64,000 nt of DNA, taken from the NCBI GenBank assembly GCA_959608625.1, contig CAUHQV010000006.1, positions 8,775-72,774 on the forward strand, in the 5' to 3' direction. Positions 23,453-32,235 of this stretch are shown here, piece by piece (the first letter of the stretch is position 1; every line of letters begins with the position of its first letter). Below the pieces are notes generated by a model, which searched no databases, was not told the origin of the DNA, and saw only the letters and a list, made by a program, of their open reading frames with translations. A program made the position numbers and the translations under genes. The stretch is from an uncultured Flavobacteriales bacterium (GTDB lineage: Bacteria > Bacteroidota > Bacteroidia > Flavobacteriales > UBA1820).

Positions 23453-24487
23453 TTAGCGTTTCCGGTATATATACTGTATCCTTTCGGGCACCAGGGCTAT
23501 TTTACCCACAAAAGGAGGCGAGGCCGTGACTTTCGGATATACGAAACGGGTATCGGGATCCGTATGGCCCATATCGACCGTGACCCGGAAATCCTTTTCG
23601 CCTACCCGGGCATAATCTTCCACGGCCACCCGGTATCGCAGGGATACTTTAGCCGGGAAAAACTTGACAGAGTAACCCGCCGGCACATTCACCGCCCGGA
23701 CACTGACTTGCATTTCCCCTTCGGTATAAGGCTTCACCGTCAGGGAAACGGCCACCCGGGGCGGTTCGATCCTCACTTTTTGAAGGGTAGGCGGGAGAGT
23801 CAGTTTAACCGAATCGGTGAGCGGGGCCGAAAGATTACGGTAAGACAATTCCGGCAGGGTAATGCGGTCTATCTGGCCCACCTCCTCGGGTGTACCGAAT
23901 ATTTTTACCCGCACCGGATTGACCATAACCGGATCGAAAGCCCCGTAACCGGGACGGAACGTGGTATTGATCTTCGACACTTCTACCGGGACGGTCTTGG
24001 AAACCTCATCGCCCATATTGAGGAATATCGTATCGGCCACGATATCTTTGATCTGGTCGGAAGGGAGTATCGCCTGGGCTATCAGTTCGGGATGCCGGGC
24101 CGGTATCCAATAGTGGCGCCCATGGGATTCGCGTACGACCTTGTTCAGATCGACCTCCAGATCCCGGGTTCCCACGGCATAACTGAGCATATTGAAACCG
24201 TTCATCTGTACGGCTATTTTGATCTTTTGCCGGGAAAGATCCTCGGATGTATAGCCCGCCGGGGCATTCACATATACCGGCGATATCGTGGCGGACATGA
24301 CATACCCGCTCTCCACCTGCTTGAGAAACCAAATGGCTAGAATGATAACGAATATGACCAGAAAAACGAACACCGAACGGTTATTGCGCACTTTCACATT
24401 GAAAATACGTTTGAGTTCCCTTTTTATATCGGGAGCCTCGTGCTGCCTGTCCGGTTTATCCTGCTGTATCCCGCTACTGCTTTCCAT
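23453..24487 (-). CDS. YbbR-domain membrane-anchored protein
   Basis: A 344-residue protein with a cytoplasmic N-terminal tail (residues 1-37), one membrane helix (about 38-56, VFVFLVIFVIILAIWFL) and a long extracytoplasmic part built of YbbR-like beta repeats (for example SKTVPVEVSKINTTF, PPRVAVSLTVKPYTEGE). In Firmicutes YbbR/CdaR regulates the c-di-AMP cyclase CdaA. Here there is no cyclase neighbour, so the role is unclear. The start MESSSGIQQ at 24485-24487 is chosen because upstream codons overlap a good promoter, which ends only 5 bp before the ATG. It is followed by coaE. Confidence 0.85.
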   Translation of the reverse strand: MESSSGIQQDKPDRQHEAPDIKRELKRIFNVKVRNNRSVFVFLVIFVIILAIWFLKQVESGYVMSATISPVYVNAPAGYTSEDLSRQKIKIAVQMNGFNMLSYAVGTRDLEVDLNKVVRESHGRHYWIPARHPELIAQAILPSDQIKDIVADTIFLNMGDEVSKTVPVEVSKINTTFRPGYGAFDPVMVNPVRVKIFGTPEEVGQIDRITLPELSYRNLSAPLTDSVKLTLPPTLQKVRIEPPRVAVSLTVKPYTEGEMQVSVRAVNVPAGYSVKFFPAKVSLRYRVAVEDYARVGEKDFRVTVDMGHTDPDTRFVYPKVTASPPFVGKIALVPERIQYIYRKR

Positions 24488-24492
24488 ACCTA

Positions 24493-24524
24493 CGAAAATA
24501 GGCAAATACCGCCTAAAGAACAAA
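24493..24524 (-). promoter_or_regulatory. YbbR-coaE promoter abutting the start codon
   Basis: On the minus strand TTTG at 24521-24524, a 20-bp spacer and TATTTTCG at 24493-24500 form a promoter whose expected start site (about 24487-24489) coincides with the YbbR ATG, suggesting a leaderless or near-leaderless mRNA. Confidence 0.55.
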
Positions 24525-24562
24525 AATAACAGGCACATAATAACATTTATCGCAACATTACT

Positions 24563-24570
24563 TATATTTG
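24563..24570 (+). promoter_or_regulatory. Candidate promoter for the DUF4199 operon
   Basis: TATATTTG matches TAnnTTTG 118 bp before the first DUF4199 ATG. No clear -33 box, and the leader would be about 110 nt. Confidence 0.4.
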
Positions 24571-24687
24571 TAGAAACAAATACCGCCCCATTGCCGTGAA
24601 ATAACGGCGTCCCGCGGGATGTCCGGCTTTCGCAGACCGGCAGGGGATCATACAATTAACCGCACGCAACAAAAACTTTCTAAACAC

Positions 24688-25215
24688 ATGGAAAAGAACT
24701 CTATTTTCTCCCAAGGCCTTAAAACGGGCGCTATCGCTGCAGCTGTATCCATCGTTACAGTACTTGTAGCATTCATCTTGAACATGAGGATGATCGGCTG
24801 GGCATTCCAAAGCGTAAGCTATATCCTGCTTATCGCCGTGATGATATACGGGCTTCTGCAATTCCGCAAAGCCAACGGCGGATTCATGGCCTTCGCACAG
24901 GCGATCCTCATCGTTCTGGTGGCAGGAGTGGTCTGCTCGGTGATCAGTTACTTCTTTAATCTGGTGTATTTCAACTTTATCAATCCGGACTATATCAACG
25001 AAGTGATGGAATATTCCAAAGAGGCCGTCCAGAAGATGGGAATGGTAATGAACGACGAGCTGGAAGCATCCATGCGCGCCAATGCGGAAAAGACCATGCA
25101 CTTCTCTATCCTGAACTTTGTCATTGGCATCGTAGGATCTTTGGTCATCTGGTCGATACTCGGCTCGATATTGGGGGCTATTTTCTCCAAAAAAGACCCC
25201 AACGCAATCGCTTAA
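24688..25215 (+). CDS. DUF4199 membrane protein (first copy)
   Basis: A 175-residue inner-membrane protein of the Bacteroidota DUF4199 type. It has four hydrophobic segments (about 14-32, 38-55, 68-95, 145-168) with an amphipathic soluble stretch between the third and fourth (EVMEYSKEAVQKMGMVMNDE). The start ATG MEKNSIFSQG at 24688 is preceded by in-frame codons that look non-coding. Function unknown. It is followed 7 bp later by a second DUF4199 protein and then a dolichol-phosphate-mannose-synthase-like glycosyltransferase, a gene order I associate with this phylum; a role in lipid-linked sugar handling is only contextual. Confidence 0.85.
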   Translation: MEKNSIFSQGLKTGAIAAAVSIVTVLVAFILNMRMIGWAFQSVSYILLIAVMIYGLLQFRKANGGFMAFAQAILIVLVAGVVCSVISYFFNLVYFNFINPDYINEVMEYSKEAVQKMGMVMNDELEASMRANAEKTMHFSILNFVIGIVGSLVIWSILGSILGAIFSKKDPNAIA

Positions 25216-25222
25216 TATAAAC

Positions 25223-25744
25223 ATGGAAAACAGAATGTCCTTAGGCAAATACGCGTTTTACTACGGCATTACCACCGGTTTTATCCTGGCCCTGATCTCC
25301 CTTTTGGCATACGTGCCGGGACTGGGGTCGGTCATCTGGATCGTGCGGATCATCGCTCTGGTGATGCTGACGATGTATTTCGTGCGCAGGTACCGCGACC
25401 AGTTCAACGGCGGGTTCCTTACTTCCGGCGAAGGCTTTAAGCTTACATTTCTATTGTTCGTATACATCGGCATTATCGCCGCTTTGTACTCGGGCTTTCA
25501 GGTACATATAGCCGCTTCCAAAGATTCGCAGGGAATGTTCGAAATACTGCGCGAAACATACGACAACGCCGGAATGGACATCTCGGATTCCATGATCCGC
25601 AGTGTAATCGGCATCGTACCGTATGTGACGGCTATTTTCTATATGATCGGGCACCTGATCGTAGGGGCGATATTCGGGGCTATTTACTCCTCGTCGCTCA
25701 AACGGGAGCCGCAGCCGCCGGCCGAGAACAACGGGACGATGTAA
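25223..25744 (+). CDS. DUF4199 membrane protein (second copy)
   Basis: A 173-residue paralogue of the preceding gene with the same layout: hydrophobic segments at about 10-28, 33-50, 70-92 and 130-155, and a central soluble helix (MFEILRETYDNAGMDISDSM). The C-terminal tail is proline-rich and hydrophilic (KREPQPPAENN). It lies 7 bp after the first copy and 35 bp before the GT2 gene. The two proteins are divergent in sequence, so the duplication is old and they may form a heteromer. No catalytic motif is visible. Confidence 0.85.
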   Translation: MENRMSLGKYAFYYGITTGFILALISLLAYVPGLGSVIWIVRIIALVMLTMYFVRRYRDQFNGGFLTSGEGFKLTFLLFVYIGIIAALYSGFQVHIAASKDSQGMFEILRETYDNAGMDISDSMIRSVIGIVPYVTAIFYMIGHLIVGAIFGAIYSSSLKREPQPPAENNGTM

Positions 25745-25779
25745 TACGCCCGGCAGAAAGGAAAAAAAGAAAGAGACTT

Positions 25780-26757
25780 ATGGAGATATCCATTGTCATA
25801 CCGCTTTACAATGAAGAAGAATCGCTGCGCGAACTGAACGAGTGGATACACCGCGTGATGGCCGACAACGGATTTTCCTACGAAGCCATCTACGTAGACG
25901 ACGGCTCGACCGACGGTTCCTGGAAGGTCATCGAGGAATTATCTGCCAATGACCCGGCCGTACGGGGGATCAAACTCCGTGGCAACCAGGGCAAATCCAT
26001 CGCCCTGCGGGCCGGGTTCCAGGCGGCGGAAGGAGACGTGGTATTCACGATGGATGCCGACCTACAGGATTCGCCGGACGAACTTCCGCCGATGTACCGC
26101 ATGATCACCGAAGAGGGATACGACCTGGTGTCGGGCTGGAAAAAAAGACGTTACGACCCGCTTTCCAAGACCTTGCCCACCAAATTGTACAACTGGGCGG
26201 CCCGCAGAGCGTCGGGGCTCAGTCTGCACGATTTCAACTGCGGGCTGAAAGCCTACCGTAAGGAGGTGGTCAAATCCATCGATATTTACGGGGAAATGCA
26301 CCGCAACATCCCCATGTTGGCGCAAGCGGCGGGATTTTCCCGCATCGGCGAAAAAGTAGTGCATCACCAGGCCCGCAAATACGGGCACACCAAATTCGGC
26401 ATTTCCCGTTTTATCAACGGGTTCCTCGATATGGTGTCGATGGTAGTACTCAAACGTTTCGGCCGGCGCCCCATGCATTTTTTCGGGACGGTAGGATTTT
26501 TTATGTTCGTCATCGGCTTTTTAAGCGCGGGATATATCGGGGGAGCCAAACTGTGGGCCTTGTACCACGGGCAAAAAGCCATCCTGGTGACCGACAGCCC
26601 CTGGTTCTACATTACCCTGACCATGATGATCCTGGGTGTGCAATTCTTCATGGCGGGATTCGTGGGGGAAATGATCGTAAAAAGCCGGAGCCATATGCCG
26701 GACTTTTATCTGGACCGTACCACCGGAGCCGGAAAGAAAAACGACAAAAAACAATAA
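25780..26757 (+). CDS. GT2 glycosyltransferase, DPM1/GtrB-like
   Basis: A 325-residue family 2 glycosyltransferase. The GT-A domain (about 1-220) has VIPLYNEEESL, VDDGSTDGSW and the metal-binding MDADLQDSP. The C-terminal part has two membrane helices (about 232-255 and 268-292). This is the polyprenyl-phosphate glycosyltransferase layout (DPM1, GtrB, ArnC), so it likely moves a hexose from a nucleotide sugar to undecaprenyl phosphate at the inner membrane; the sugar is unknown. It follows two DUF4199 genes and precedes a phosphohexomutase that could supply sugar-1-phosphate. Confidence 0.9.
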   Translation: MEISIVIPLYNEEESLRELNEWIHRVMADNGFSYEAIYVDDGSTDGSWKVIEELSANDPAVRGIKLRGNQGKSIALRAGFQAAEGDVVFTMDADLQDSPDELPPMYRMITEEGYDLVSGWKKRRYDPLSKTLPTKLYNWAARRASGLSLHDFNCGLKAYRKEVVKSIDIYGEMHRNIPMLAQAAGFSRIGEKVVHHQARKYGHTKFGISRFINGFLDMVSMVVLKRFGRRPMHFFGTVGFFMFVIGFLSAGYIGGAKLWALYHGQKAILVTDSPWFYITLTMMILGVQFFMAGFVGEMIVKSRSHMPDFYLDRTTGAGKKNDKKQ

Positions 26758-26799
26758 ACAAAACAGGGTCTGGAGCCCTGTCATAAAAACCCAAAGAAT

Positions 26800-28521
26800 A
26801 TGGACCTGAAAGAACTGTCCCTCGAAAGGGCCAAGCAGTGGCTCTCGGACAAATACGACGAACAGACCCGCCGGGAAGTGCAGCGGATGATAGACGAGAA
26901 CTCCGAAGAACTGGTGGACGCTTTCTACAAAGACCTCGAATTCGGCACCGGCGGCATGCGCGGTATCATGGGGGTAGGCACCAACCGGATGAACAAATAC
27001 ACGATCGGCGCCGCTACGCAGGGGCTGGCCGATTACCTGAAGCAACAGTTCCCCGCAGAGGAGATCTCGGTAGTCATCGGGTGCGACGTGCGCCACAATT
27101 CGGATGTATTCTCCCGGATGTGCGCCGAAGTGCTTTCGGCCAACGGCATCAAGGCATTCCTGTTCGACGGGTTCCGCCCGACGCCGGAAATATCCTTCGC
27201 CATCCGCTTTTTGCACGCCAAAAGCGGCATCATCATCACCGCCTCACACAATCCGCCCAAATACAACGGCTACAAGGCCTACTGGGACGACGGTTCGCAG
27301 GTCGTACCCCCGCATGACAAGGGCATCATCGACCGGGTGGCCAAAGTGCGCGTAGAGGATATCAAATTCACCCCGAACGAGAAACTGATCGAAACGATCG
27401 GCGAAAAAGTAGACCGCGCTTTCGTGGAAGCGGCCGTCAAGCACGGCAGTTACGATACGACCGGTCGGGATGACTTCAAACTGGTATACACCCCTATCCA
27501 CGGTACTTCGTTCAAAGCTATGATCCCTGCCCTGGAGTTGGCCGGATTCAAGAACGTGATCACTGTCACGGAACAAATGGTCCCTTCGGGCGACTTCCCG
27601 ACCGTCAAATCCCCGAACCCCGAAAACCCTGAAGCGCTGAAAATGGCCACCGACCTGGCCATCCGGGAAAACGCCGATATGGTGGTCGGAACAGACCCCG
27701 ACGCCGACCGCATCGGCATCGCCGTTCGCAACCTCAAGGGCGAGCTCGAACTGCTTAACGGCAACCAGACCAACACCGTCCTGGTGGCCTATCTGCTGGA
27801 ACGTTGGCGCAAGCAGGGCAAACTGAACGGGAAACAATTCATCGGCTCGACCATCGTCACCTCGGACATCTTCTACAAGATCGCCGACCTCTACGGTGTG
27901 GAATGCAAAGCCGGTCTTACGGGCTTCAAATGGATCGCCGATATGATCCGCCGGGCCGAGGGCAAACAGGAGTTCGTCGGCGGCGGCGAGGAGAGCTTCG
28001 GTTTCATGGTCGGCGATTTCGTGCGCGACAAGGACTCCATTACCACCACTATTCTGGCCTCTGAAATAGCAGCCGTAGCGAAAGCCAAAGGGTCTTCCTT
28101 CTTCAAGGAACTGCTGAAAATCTACGAAAAGACAGGTATGTACCGCGAGAGCCTGGTGAACATCGTGCGCGAAGGCGTGTCCGGCGCCCAGCAGATCAAG
28201 GCCATGATGGACACCCTGCGGGGCAATCCGCTGAAGACCCTCGACGGCTCGCCGGTGGTGCGCATCGACGATTACAAGACCTCCGTATCGAAAGACCTGG
28301 TAACGGGCCAGGAAAAGCCCATCCATATCCCCCAATCGGACGTGCTGATCTACTACACGGCCGACGGCACGAAAGTGGCTGCCCGTCCTTCCGGCACAGA
28401 GCCGAAGATCAAGTTCTATTTCAGCGTGAACGCCCCCTTCGCCGGGGAGCAGGAATACGATAAAGTGTCTAAAACGCTGGATGAAAAACTGAAACGCATC
28501 GAGAAAGAGGTGGATTTTTAG
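26800..28521 (+). CDS. Phosphoglucomutase/phosphomannomutase (alpha-D-phosphohexomutase)
   Basis: A 573-residue cytosolic enzyme interconverting hexose-6- and hexose-1-phosphates. It carries the phosphoserine loop TASHNPPKYNGYK (Ser149), the metal loop DPDADR starting at Asp299, the sugar-specificity loop GGGEESFGFM, and the C-terminal phosphate-binding RPSGTEPKIKFY. The length and the E-E-S-F loop fit the large PgcA-type group that acts on glucose or mannose phosphates; I cannot choose between them. It lies 42 bp after the GT2 gene and ends at a bidirectional terminator. Confidence 0.93.
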   Translation: MDLKELSLERAKQWLSDKYDEQTRREVQRMIDENSEELVDAFYKDLEFGTGGMRGIMGVGTNRMNKYTIGAATQGLADYLKQQFPAEEISVVIGCDVRHNSDVFSRMCAEVLSANGIKAFLFDGFRPTPEISFAIRFLHAKSGIIITASHNPPKYNGYKAYWDDGSQVVPPHDKGIIDRVAKVRVEDIKFTPNEKLIETIGEKVDRAFVEAAVKHGSYDTTGRDDFKLVYTPIHGTSFKAMIPALELAGFKNVITVTEQMVPSGDFPTVKSPNPENPEALKMATDLAIRENADMVVGTDPDADRIGIAVRNLKGELELLNGNQTNTVLVAYLLERWRKQGKLNGKQFIGSTIVTSDIFYKIADLYGVECKAGLTGFKWIADMIRRAEGKQEFVGGGEESFGFMVGDFVRDKDSITTTILASEIAAVAKAKGSSFFKELLKIYEKTGMYRESLVNIVREGVSGAQQIKAMMDTLRGNPLKTLDGSPVVRIDDYKTSVSKDLVTGQEKPIHIPQSDVLIYYTADGTKVAARPSGTEPKIKFYFSVNAPFAGEQEYDKVSKTLDEKLKRIEKEVDF

Positions 28522-28549
28522 AAGACACTCCTTTTGTCTATTAAAATAG

Positions 28550-28575
28550 CGAGGGCGCCTGGAGAGGCGCCCTCG
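28550..28575. terminator. Bidirectional terminator, phosphohexomutase / AlkZ-like gene
   Basis: An 11-bp perfect GC-rich stem (CGAGGGCGCCT at 28550-28560 with its complement at 28565-28575, loop GGAG), between convergent genes that end at 28521 and 28580. Confidence 0.75.
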
Positions 28576-28579
28576 TCGT

Positions 28580-29632
28580 TTATTTTGCGGCGATAAAATC
28601 CCGGTAACGGGATTCCGCCTCGGCGATCCGCTTTTTGGTTACCCCCGAGGAAGGCCGGAAAAAGGACGTTTCCAGGAGCGTTCGTCCTTTGGTCAGGCGG
28701 TTCCAGTTGCCCACGATATGTCCTTTATGCAGGATTACCGGAAAAAATACTCCGAAATTGGTGAACGCTTTCGGATAATATTCCCGGGGCAACACCGCCG
28801 TACGGTCTTTGTAACTGATCAGATATTCGTCATAAGCCGGAAGCAGGTGAGTGATCCCGTCGCATCCCGGTTTTACGAAACAGGAACGGTGTACGAACAT
28901 TTTTCCGTATTCGGTTTTTTCTTCGGCCAAATCCGCCGCGATCGATGCCACCGCCTGCCGGGCCTGGGACACGGACAGACCCGACCACCACACGAAGTCC
29001 TGCAGAGTGGCCGGTGAATGGCTCCGGAAATATTTGGTAGCCAACGTTGCTAAGGCTTCATCCTTACACAAGCCAGGGGCCGGCGGTATCCGCTCTTCGA
29101 GCAGCGCATAGGTTCGCCCCGCCCCTTTATCCAACCCGCAGCAAACGACGCCCTCCACTTCGGCGCGCATCATCAGGCAAGTCATCCGGGTCTTTTCCGA
29201 GGGAATTCCCCTTTTTGCGAACTCTGCCGCGATCTCCTCCCGGGTGAAGTGTCTGTGCCCTTCCAATATTCTTTCGAGGGCGTCCCTCGATGCGGAAAAA
29301 TGCTTTTCGTCCAGTCCGCGTCCTTTGGAATATGAATTGACGGCCTGTACGATCCGCGGGGAGGTGAGTTCCAGCATCCAGCGCACGTCCCGGGCGGATA
29401 CCACATGCCAGGTAGGGCGCAGAACATGAGTCCGTACGATCTCTCCGCGGGCCAGCGCATCTTCCACCGCCCGGACGGAAGCGGACTTCAGGCGAATGCC
29501 GACCGCCCATTTGGACATGGCATAATCCTGCGCCTGAAGGGCACCCATCCAGTCCACCAGGTCTTCCGGTCGGTCAAAATCCGGAGAAGCCAATTGCTGG
29601 GCGGACAGACGTATGTCGGTAATCGTTTGCAT
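28580..29632 (-). CDS. AlkZ-like winged-helix DNA glycosylase (HTH_42 family)
   Basis: A 350-residue protein of the winged-helix HTH_42 family, whose characterised members (Streptomyces AlkZ, E. coli YcaQ/AlkX) are DNA glycosylases that remove bulky or crosslinked alkylated purines. The catalytic QxQ motif of AlkZ is present as QAQ at residues 33-35 (GALQAQDYAMSKW), and the conserved RPTWHVV segment lies at about 72-78. The YcaQ variant motif QxD is not what is seen, so an AlkZ-like activity is favoured. Substrate is inference; no toxin or natural-product genes lie nearby, so a general housekeeping repair role is likely. It is a single-gene unit. Confidence 0.82.
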   Translation of the reverse strand: MQTITDIRLSAQQLASPDFDRPEDLVDWMGALQAQDYAMSKWAVGIRLKSASVRAVEDALARGEIVRTHVLRPTWHVVSARDVRWMLELTSPRIVQAVNSYSKGRGLDEKHFSASRDALERILEGHRHFTREEIAAEFAKRGIPSEKTRMTCLMMRAEVEGVVCCGLDKGAGRTYALLEERIPPAPGLCKDEALATLATKYFRSHSPATLQDFVWWSGLSVSQARQAVASIAADLAEEKTEYGKMFVHRSCFVKPGCDGITHLLPAYDEYLISYKDRTAVLPREYYPKAFTNFGVFFPVILHKGHIVGNWNRLTKGRTLLETSFFRPSSGVTKKRIAEAESRYRDFIAAK

Positions 29633-29678
29633 CGTAAAAAAGTAGGATTGACGGGAACTGATCCCGGCAAAAGGATAT

Positions 29679-30206
29679 TTATATGCCTTCCGAAGAAGAG
29701 ATATGATCGAAATACTGCCCGATGATGATCTTGAACCACTCGGAGTATTTTTCCGGATGGCGCTCTATATCGGCGCGCAGCTTTTCCGGGGATATCCAAG
29801 CCCACTCTTCCACTTCGCAGGGGTCGCAGACAGGGGTGCCTGAAAATTCCCCGACGAACACATGATCGTATTCGTGCTCGGTAAGCCCGGTGTCGAGCGA
29901 GGCTTTATAGACGAAAGAAAATATCTCCCGCAGCGGCACATCGAATCCCATTTCCTCTTTCAGGCGCCGGTGTGCTGCGGCTTCCGTGCTTTCCCCGGGG
30001 GCCGGGTGCGAGCAGCAGGTATTGGTCCATTGGCTCTGCGAATGGTATTTGGTGGCGGCGCGTTTCTGGAGCATGATCTCCCCTTCGGGGGAAAAAACGA
30101 TTACGGAAAATGCGCGGTGCAAATGACCTCCGTCCAGGTGGGCTTCCATTTTTTCGGCCGTGCCGATCTCGCGGTCGTTCCCGTCTACCAGAATGACCTT
30201 GTTCAT
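29679..30206 (-). CDS. idi: Isopentenyl-diphosphate delta-isomerase, type 1
   Basis: Idi interconverts IPP and DMAPP for isoprenoid (quinone, undecaprenol) synthesis. The protein has the Nudix-like type 1 fold: LHRAFSVIVF, the catalytic Cys in TNTCCSHP, a Nudix-type helix with ESTEAAAHRRLKEEMGF, and LTEHEYDHVF with the catalytic Glu. About 175 residues. I use the ATG at 30204-30206 (MNKVILVDGNDREIG) because the family begins there and a purine-rich AAGGAAGAA lies upstream; an ATG 18 bases earlier (30224) is also possible. It lies just downstream of gpsA. Confidence 0.92.
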   Translation of the reverse strand: MNKVILVDGNDREIGTAEKMEAHLDGGHLHRAFSVIVFSPEGEIMLQKRAATKYHSQSQWTNTCCSHPAPGESTEAAAHRRLKEEMGFDVPLREIFSFVYKASLDTGLTEHEYDHVFVGEFSGTPVCDPCEVEEWAWISPEKLRADIERHPEKYSEWFKIIIGQYFDHISSSEGI

Positions 30207-30229
30207 ATCCATTTCTTCCTTCATTTCGA

Positions 30230-31231
30230 TCAGTCTAGGAACTCGGTCAGTTTTTTGAATTTATCGCGGCGGTCTTTCCCCTCATAGAGGATACTGTAGA
30301 CCGCCTCCACGATCGGCATGTGGATGTCGTATTGTTTTATCAGTTGGGACACCCCGTACGTAGCGTAATAGCCCTCGGCCACCATATTCATTTCCAGCAT
30401 GGCCGATTTGACCGTATAACCCTTTCCGATCATCGTGCCGAACATCCGGTTGCGGCTGAAATAACTGTAGCCCGTTACCAGAAGGTCGCCCAGATAGGCC
30501 GAGTCCATGATATTGCGCCCTTCCATCGGATAGATCGCATCCATAAATCGGTCCATCTCGCGGATGGAATTGGACATCAGCACCGCCTGAAAATTGTCTC
30601 CGTAATTCAATCCGTGGGCAATACCGGCCGCCACCGCATAGATATTTTTCAGTACGGCGGCGTATTCGACCCCCACTACGTCCCGGGATAGTTTGCACCG
30701 GATATAAGGCCCGTTGAGGTACGAAGCCATATTCTCGGCGATGGGCTGGTTCTGGCAGGCGACGGTAAGGTATGATAGATGCTCCATCGCGACCTCCTCG
30801 GCATGGCAGGGGCCTGTGATCGCCCCGATCCGGCCGGGCGCCACTTTAAACCGTTTGGAAAGGTATTGCCCCATCACGATGTTCTTCTCGGGGAGCAGCC
30901 CTTTTATAGCCGAAAACAATACTTTCCCCTTCATCGACACCTTCATCCCCCGGATCTCCTTGGAAAAAAAGGCGGACGGAATGGCAAAGATGATCGTATA
31001 CGCATTCTCTACGATCTCGTTGATATTGCTGCTCAGGTATAATTTGGAAGTGTCGAGTTCGACGGCGGAAAGGTAGGTGGGATTGTGGCGTTCTCTGCGA
31101 ATGTATTCTACAGTCTCCTCGGACCGGATATACCAGCCGATACAGTCCATATTCTCACAAAGCATCTTGACTATGGCCGTGGCCCAACTGCCCCCGCCTA
31201 CGACTGCTACTTTGTAATTTTTCTCACTCAT
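30230..31231 (-). CDS. gpsA: Glycerol-3-phosphate dehydrogenase [NAD(P)+]
   Basis: GpsA reduces dihydroxyacetone phosphate to sn-glycerol-3-phosphate for phospholipid synthesis. The 333-residue protein starts with the Rossmann motif VAVVGGGSWATAIVK, then has GAITGPCHAEEVA. The catalytic lysine region follows as EYAAVLKNIYAVAAGIAHGL, and the C-terminal helical domain contains SNSIREMDRFMDAI. Length and motifs are standard. It is followed closely by idi; isoprenoid and phospholipid supply in one unit is plausible. Confidence 0.95.
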   Translation of the reverse strand: MSEKNYKVAVVGGGSWATAIVKMLCENMDCIGWYIRSEETVEYIRRERHNPTYLSAVELDTSKLYLSSNINEIVENAYTIIFAIPSAFFSKEIRGMKVSMKGKVLFSAIKGLLPEKNIVMGQYLSKRFKVAPGRIGAITGPCHAEEVAMEHLSYLTVACQNQPIAENMASYLNGPYIRCKLSRDVVGVEYAAVLKNIYAVAAGIAHGLNYGDNFQAVLMSNSIREMDRFMDAIYPMEGRNIMDSAYLGDLLVTGYSYFSRNRMFGTMIGKGYTVKSAMLEMNMVAEGYYATYGVSQLIKQYDIHMPIVEAVYSILYEGKDRRDKFKKLTEFLD

Positions 31232-31311
31232 GGTTTGCAGAGATTGGAGGCATCGCCTCTTTGGTCGTAGACCAGCATCGCCGGAACCTGTCCCGGACAG
31301 GGAAAACCGGC

Positions 31312-31343
31312 AAAAAAGTCCCGGGAAGGGCCCCCTAGGGACT
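31312..31343 (-). terminator. Terminator after tRNA-Arg
   Basis: On the minus strand AGTCCC...GGGACT (31317-31343, with an inner GGG/CCC pairing) is followed by a run of T (complement of A at 31312-31317), 28 bases after the tRNA 3' end. Confidence 0.7.
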
Positions 31344-31370
31344 ATGCTGCGCCGGATACCCCGGCATTTG

Positions 31371-31442
31371 TACCCCCGGAAGGAATCGAACCTTCATCAA
31401 TGGTACCGGAAACCATCATTCTATCCGTTGAACTACGGAGGC
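31371..31442 (-). tRNA. tRNA-Arg(CCG)
   Basis: The minus strand folds into a cloverleaf: acceptor GCCTCCG with CGGGGGT (one G-T and one T-G wobble), D stem GTTC/GAAT, anticodon stem ATGGT/ACCAT with loop TTCCGGT, T stem GAAGG/CCTTC with loop TTCGATT, discriminator A. The anticodon CCG reads the arginine codon CGG. The 3' CCA is not encoded. A TACCTTTG element is 11 bp upstream and a hairpin-T-run terminator follows. Confidence 0.9.
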
Positions 31443-31452
31443 GTTTACTGTG

Positions 31453-31460
31453 CAAAGGTA
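31453..31460 (-). promoter_or_regulatory. tRNA-Arg promoter (-7 element)
   Basis: On the minus strand the bases read TACCTTTG (TAnnTTTG), 10 bp before the tRNA 5' end. Confidence 0.6.
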
Positions 31461-31584
31461 AGATATTTTTAATTCATCGTAAAGATTATTTATGCGAAGA
31501 ATCGATATAACCTGTTTTTTCAGCTAAAAAATAGCAGTCTTTTTCCGGCTTATACTTACCTTTACGGATATTGAACACCTGCAA

Positions 31585-32232
31585 ATGAAACCCCGTGAAA
31601 AATTGGTCTTCGGCGGCCCTGAAAGCCTGTCGGACGAAGAACTCCTCACCATCGTGATAGGCTCCGGCACCAGTGGCCTTTCGGCGCGCCAAATAGCGGC
31701 CGGACTATTGGAATACGCATCCGGAAGCCTCTCCCGGCTGGCCGGAATGGTGCCTTCCGAACTCTGTACCGTCAAAGGGGTCGGACAGGCCACCGCCGTA
31801 GAAATTGCCGCCTGTTTCGAGATCGCCCGCAGGGCCGCGCGGGAATCGGCGGCAGCCCCGCTGATCAAATGCCCGGAAGATATTTTTGAGGCTATGCGGG
31901 CCGAAATGACCCATCTGAACCATGAAGAATTTTGGGTATTGCACCTGGCCGCGTCGGGAAAATTGCTTTTCAAGCAAAAGGTAAGCCAAGGAGGATTGAG
32001 CGGCGCCACAGTCGATCAGCGAATGGTATTCCGCAGGGCTTACGGGCTGGGCACGGATTCTATCGTCCTGTGTCACAACCATCCGTCGGGATCGCTTTCG
32101 ATATCGCAGGAAGATATCCGCATCACCCAAACGATCCGGAATTCCTGTGCCCTGTTGGGATTCCGGCTGACGGATCATCTGGTCGTTGCCGGCGGGGAAT
32201 TTACCAGTATGGCCGAACGGGGGCTTTTGTAA
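31585..32232 (+). CDS. radC: RadC/JAMM family protein
   Basis: A 215-residue protein of the RadC family, a JAMM/MPN-fold domain (about 95-215) with a short HhH-like N-terminus. The JAMM signature HNHPSGSLSISQED is complete, with LTDHLVVAGGEFTSM following. Despite the name, a DNA-repair role is doubtful and the true function is unresolved. The ATG at 31585 gives MKPREKLVFGG, lacking the usual I-K-x-W-P-x-x-x-R-P leader but keeping the PREKL core. It is convergent with trmB, with only 3 bp between the stops. Confidence 0.9.
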   Translation: MKPREKLVFGGPESLSDEELLTIVIGSGTSGLSARQIAAGLLEYASGSLSRLAGMVPSELCTVKGVGQATAVEIAACFEIARRAARESAAAPLIKCPEDIFEAMRAEMTHLNHEEFWVLHLAASGKLLFKQKVSQGGLSGATVDQRMVFRRAYGLGTDSIVLCHNHPSGSLSISQEDIRITQTIRNSCALLGFRLTDHLVVAGGEFTSMAERGLL

Positions 32233-32235
32233 AGG

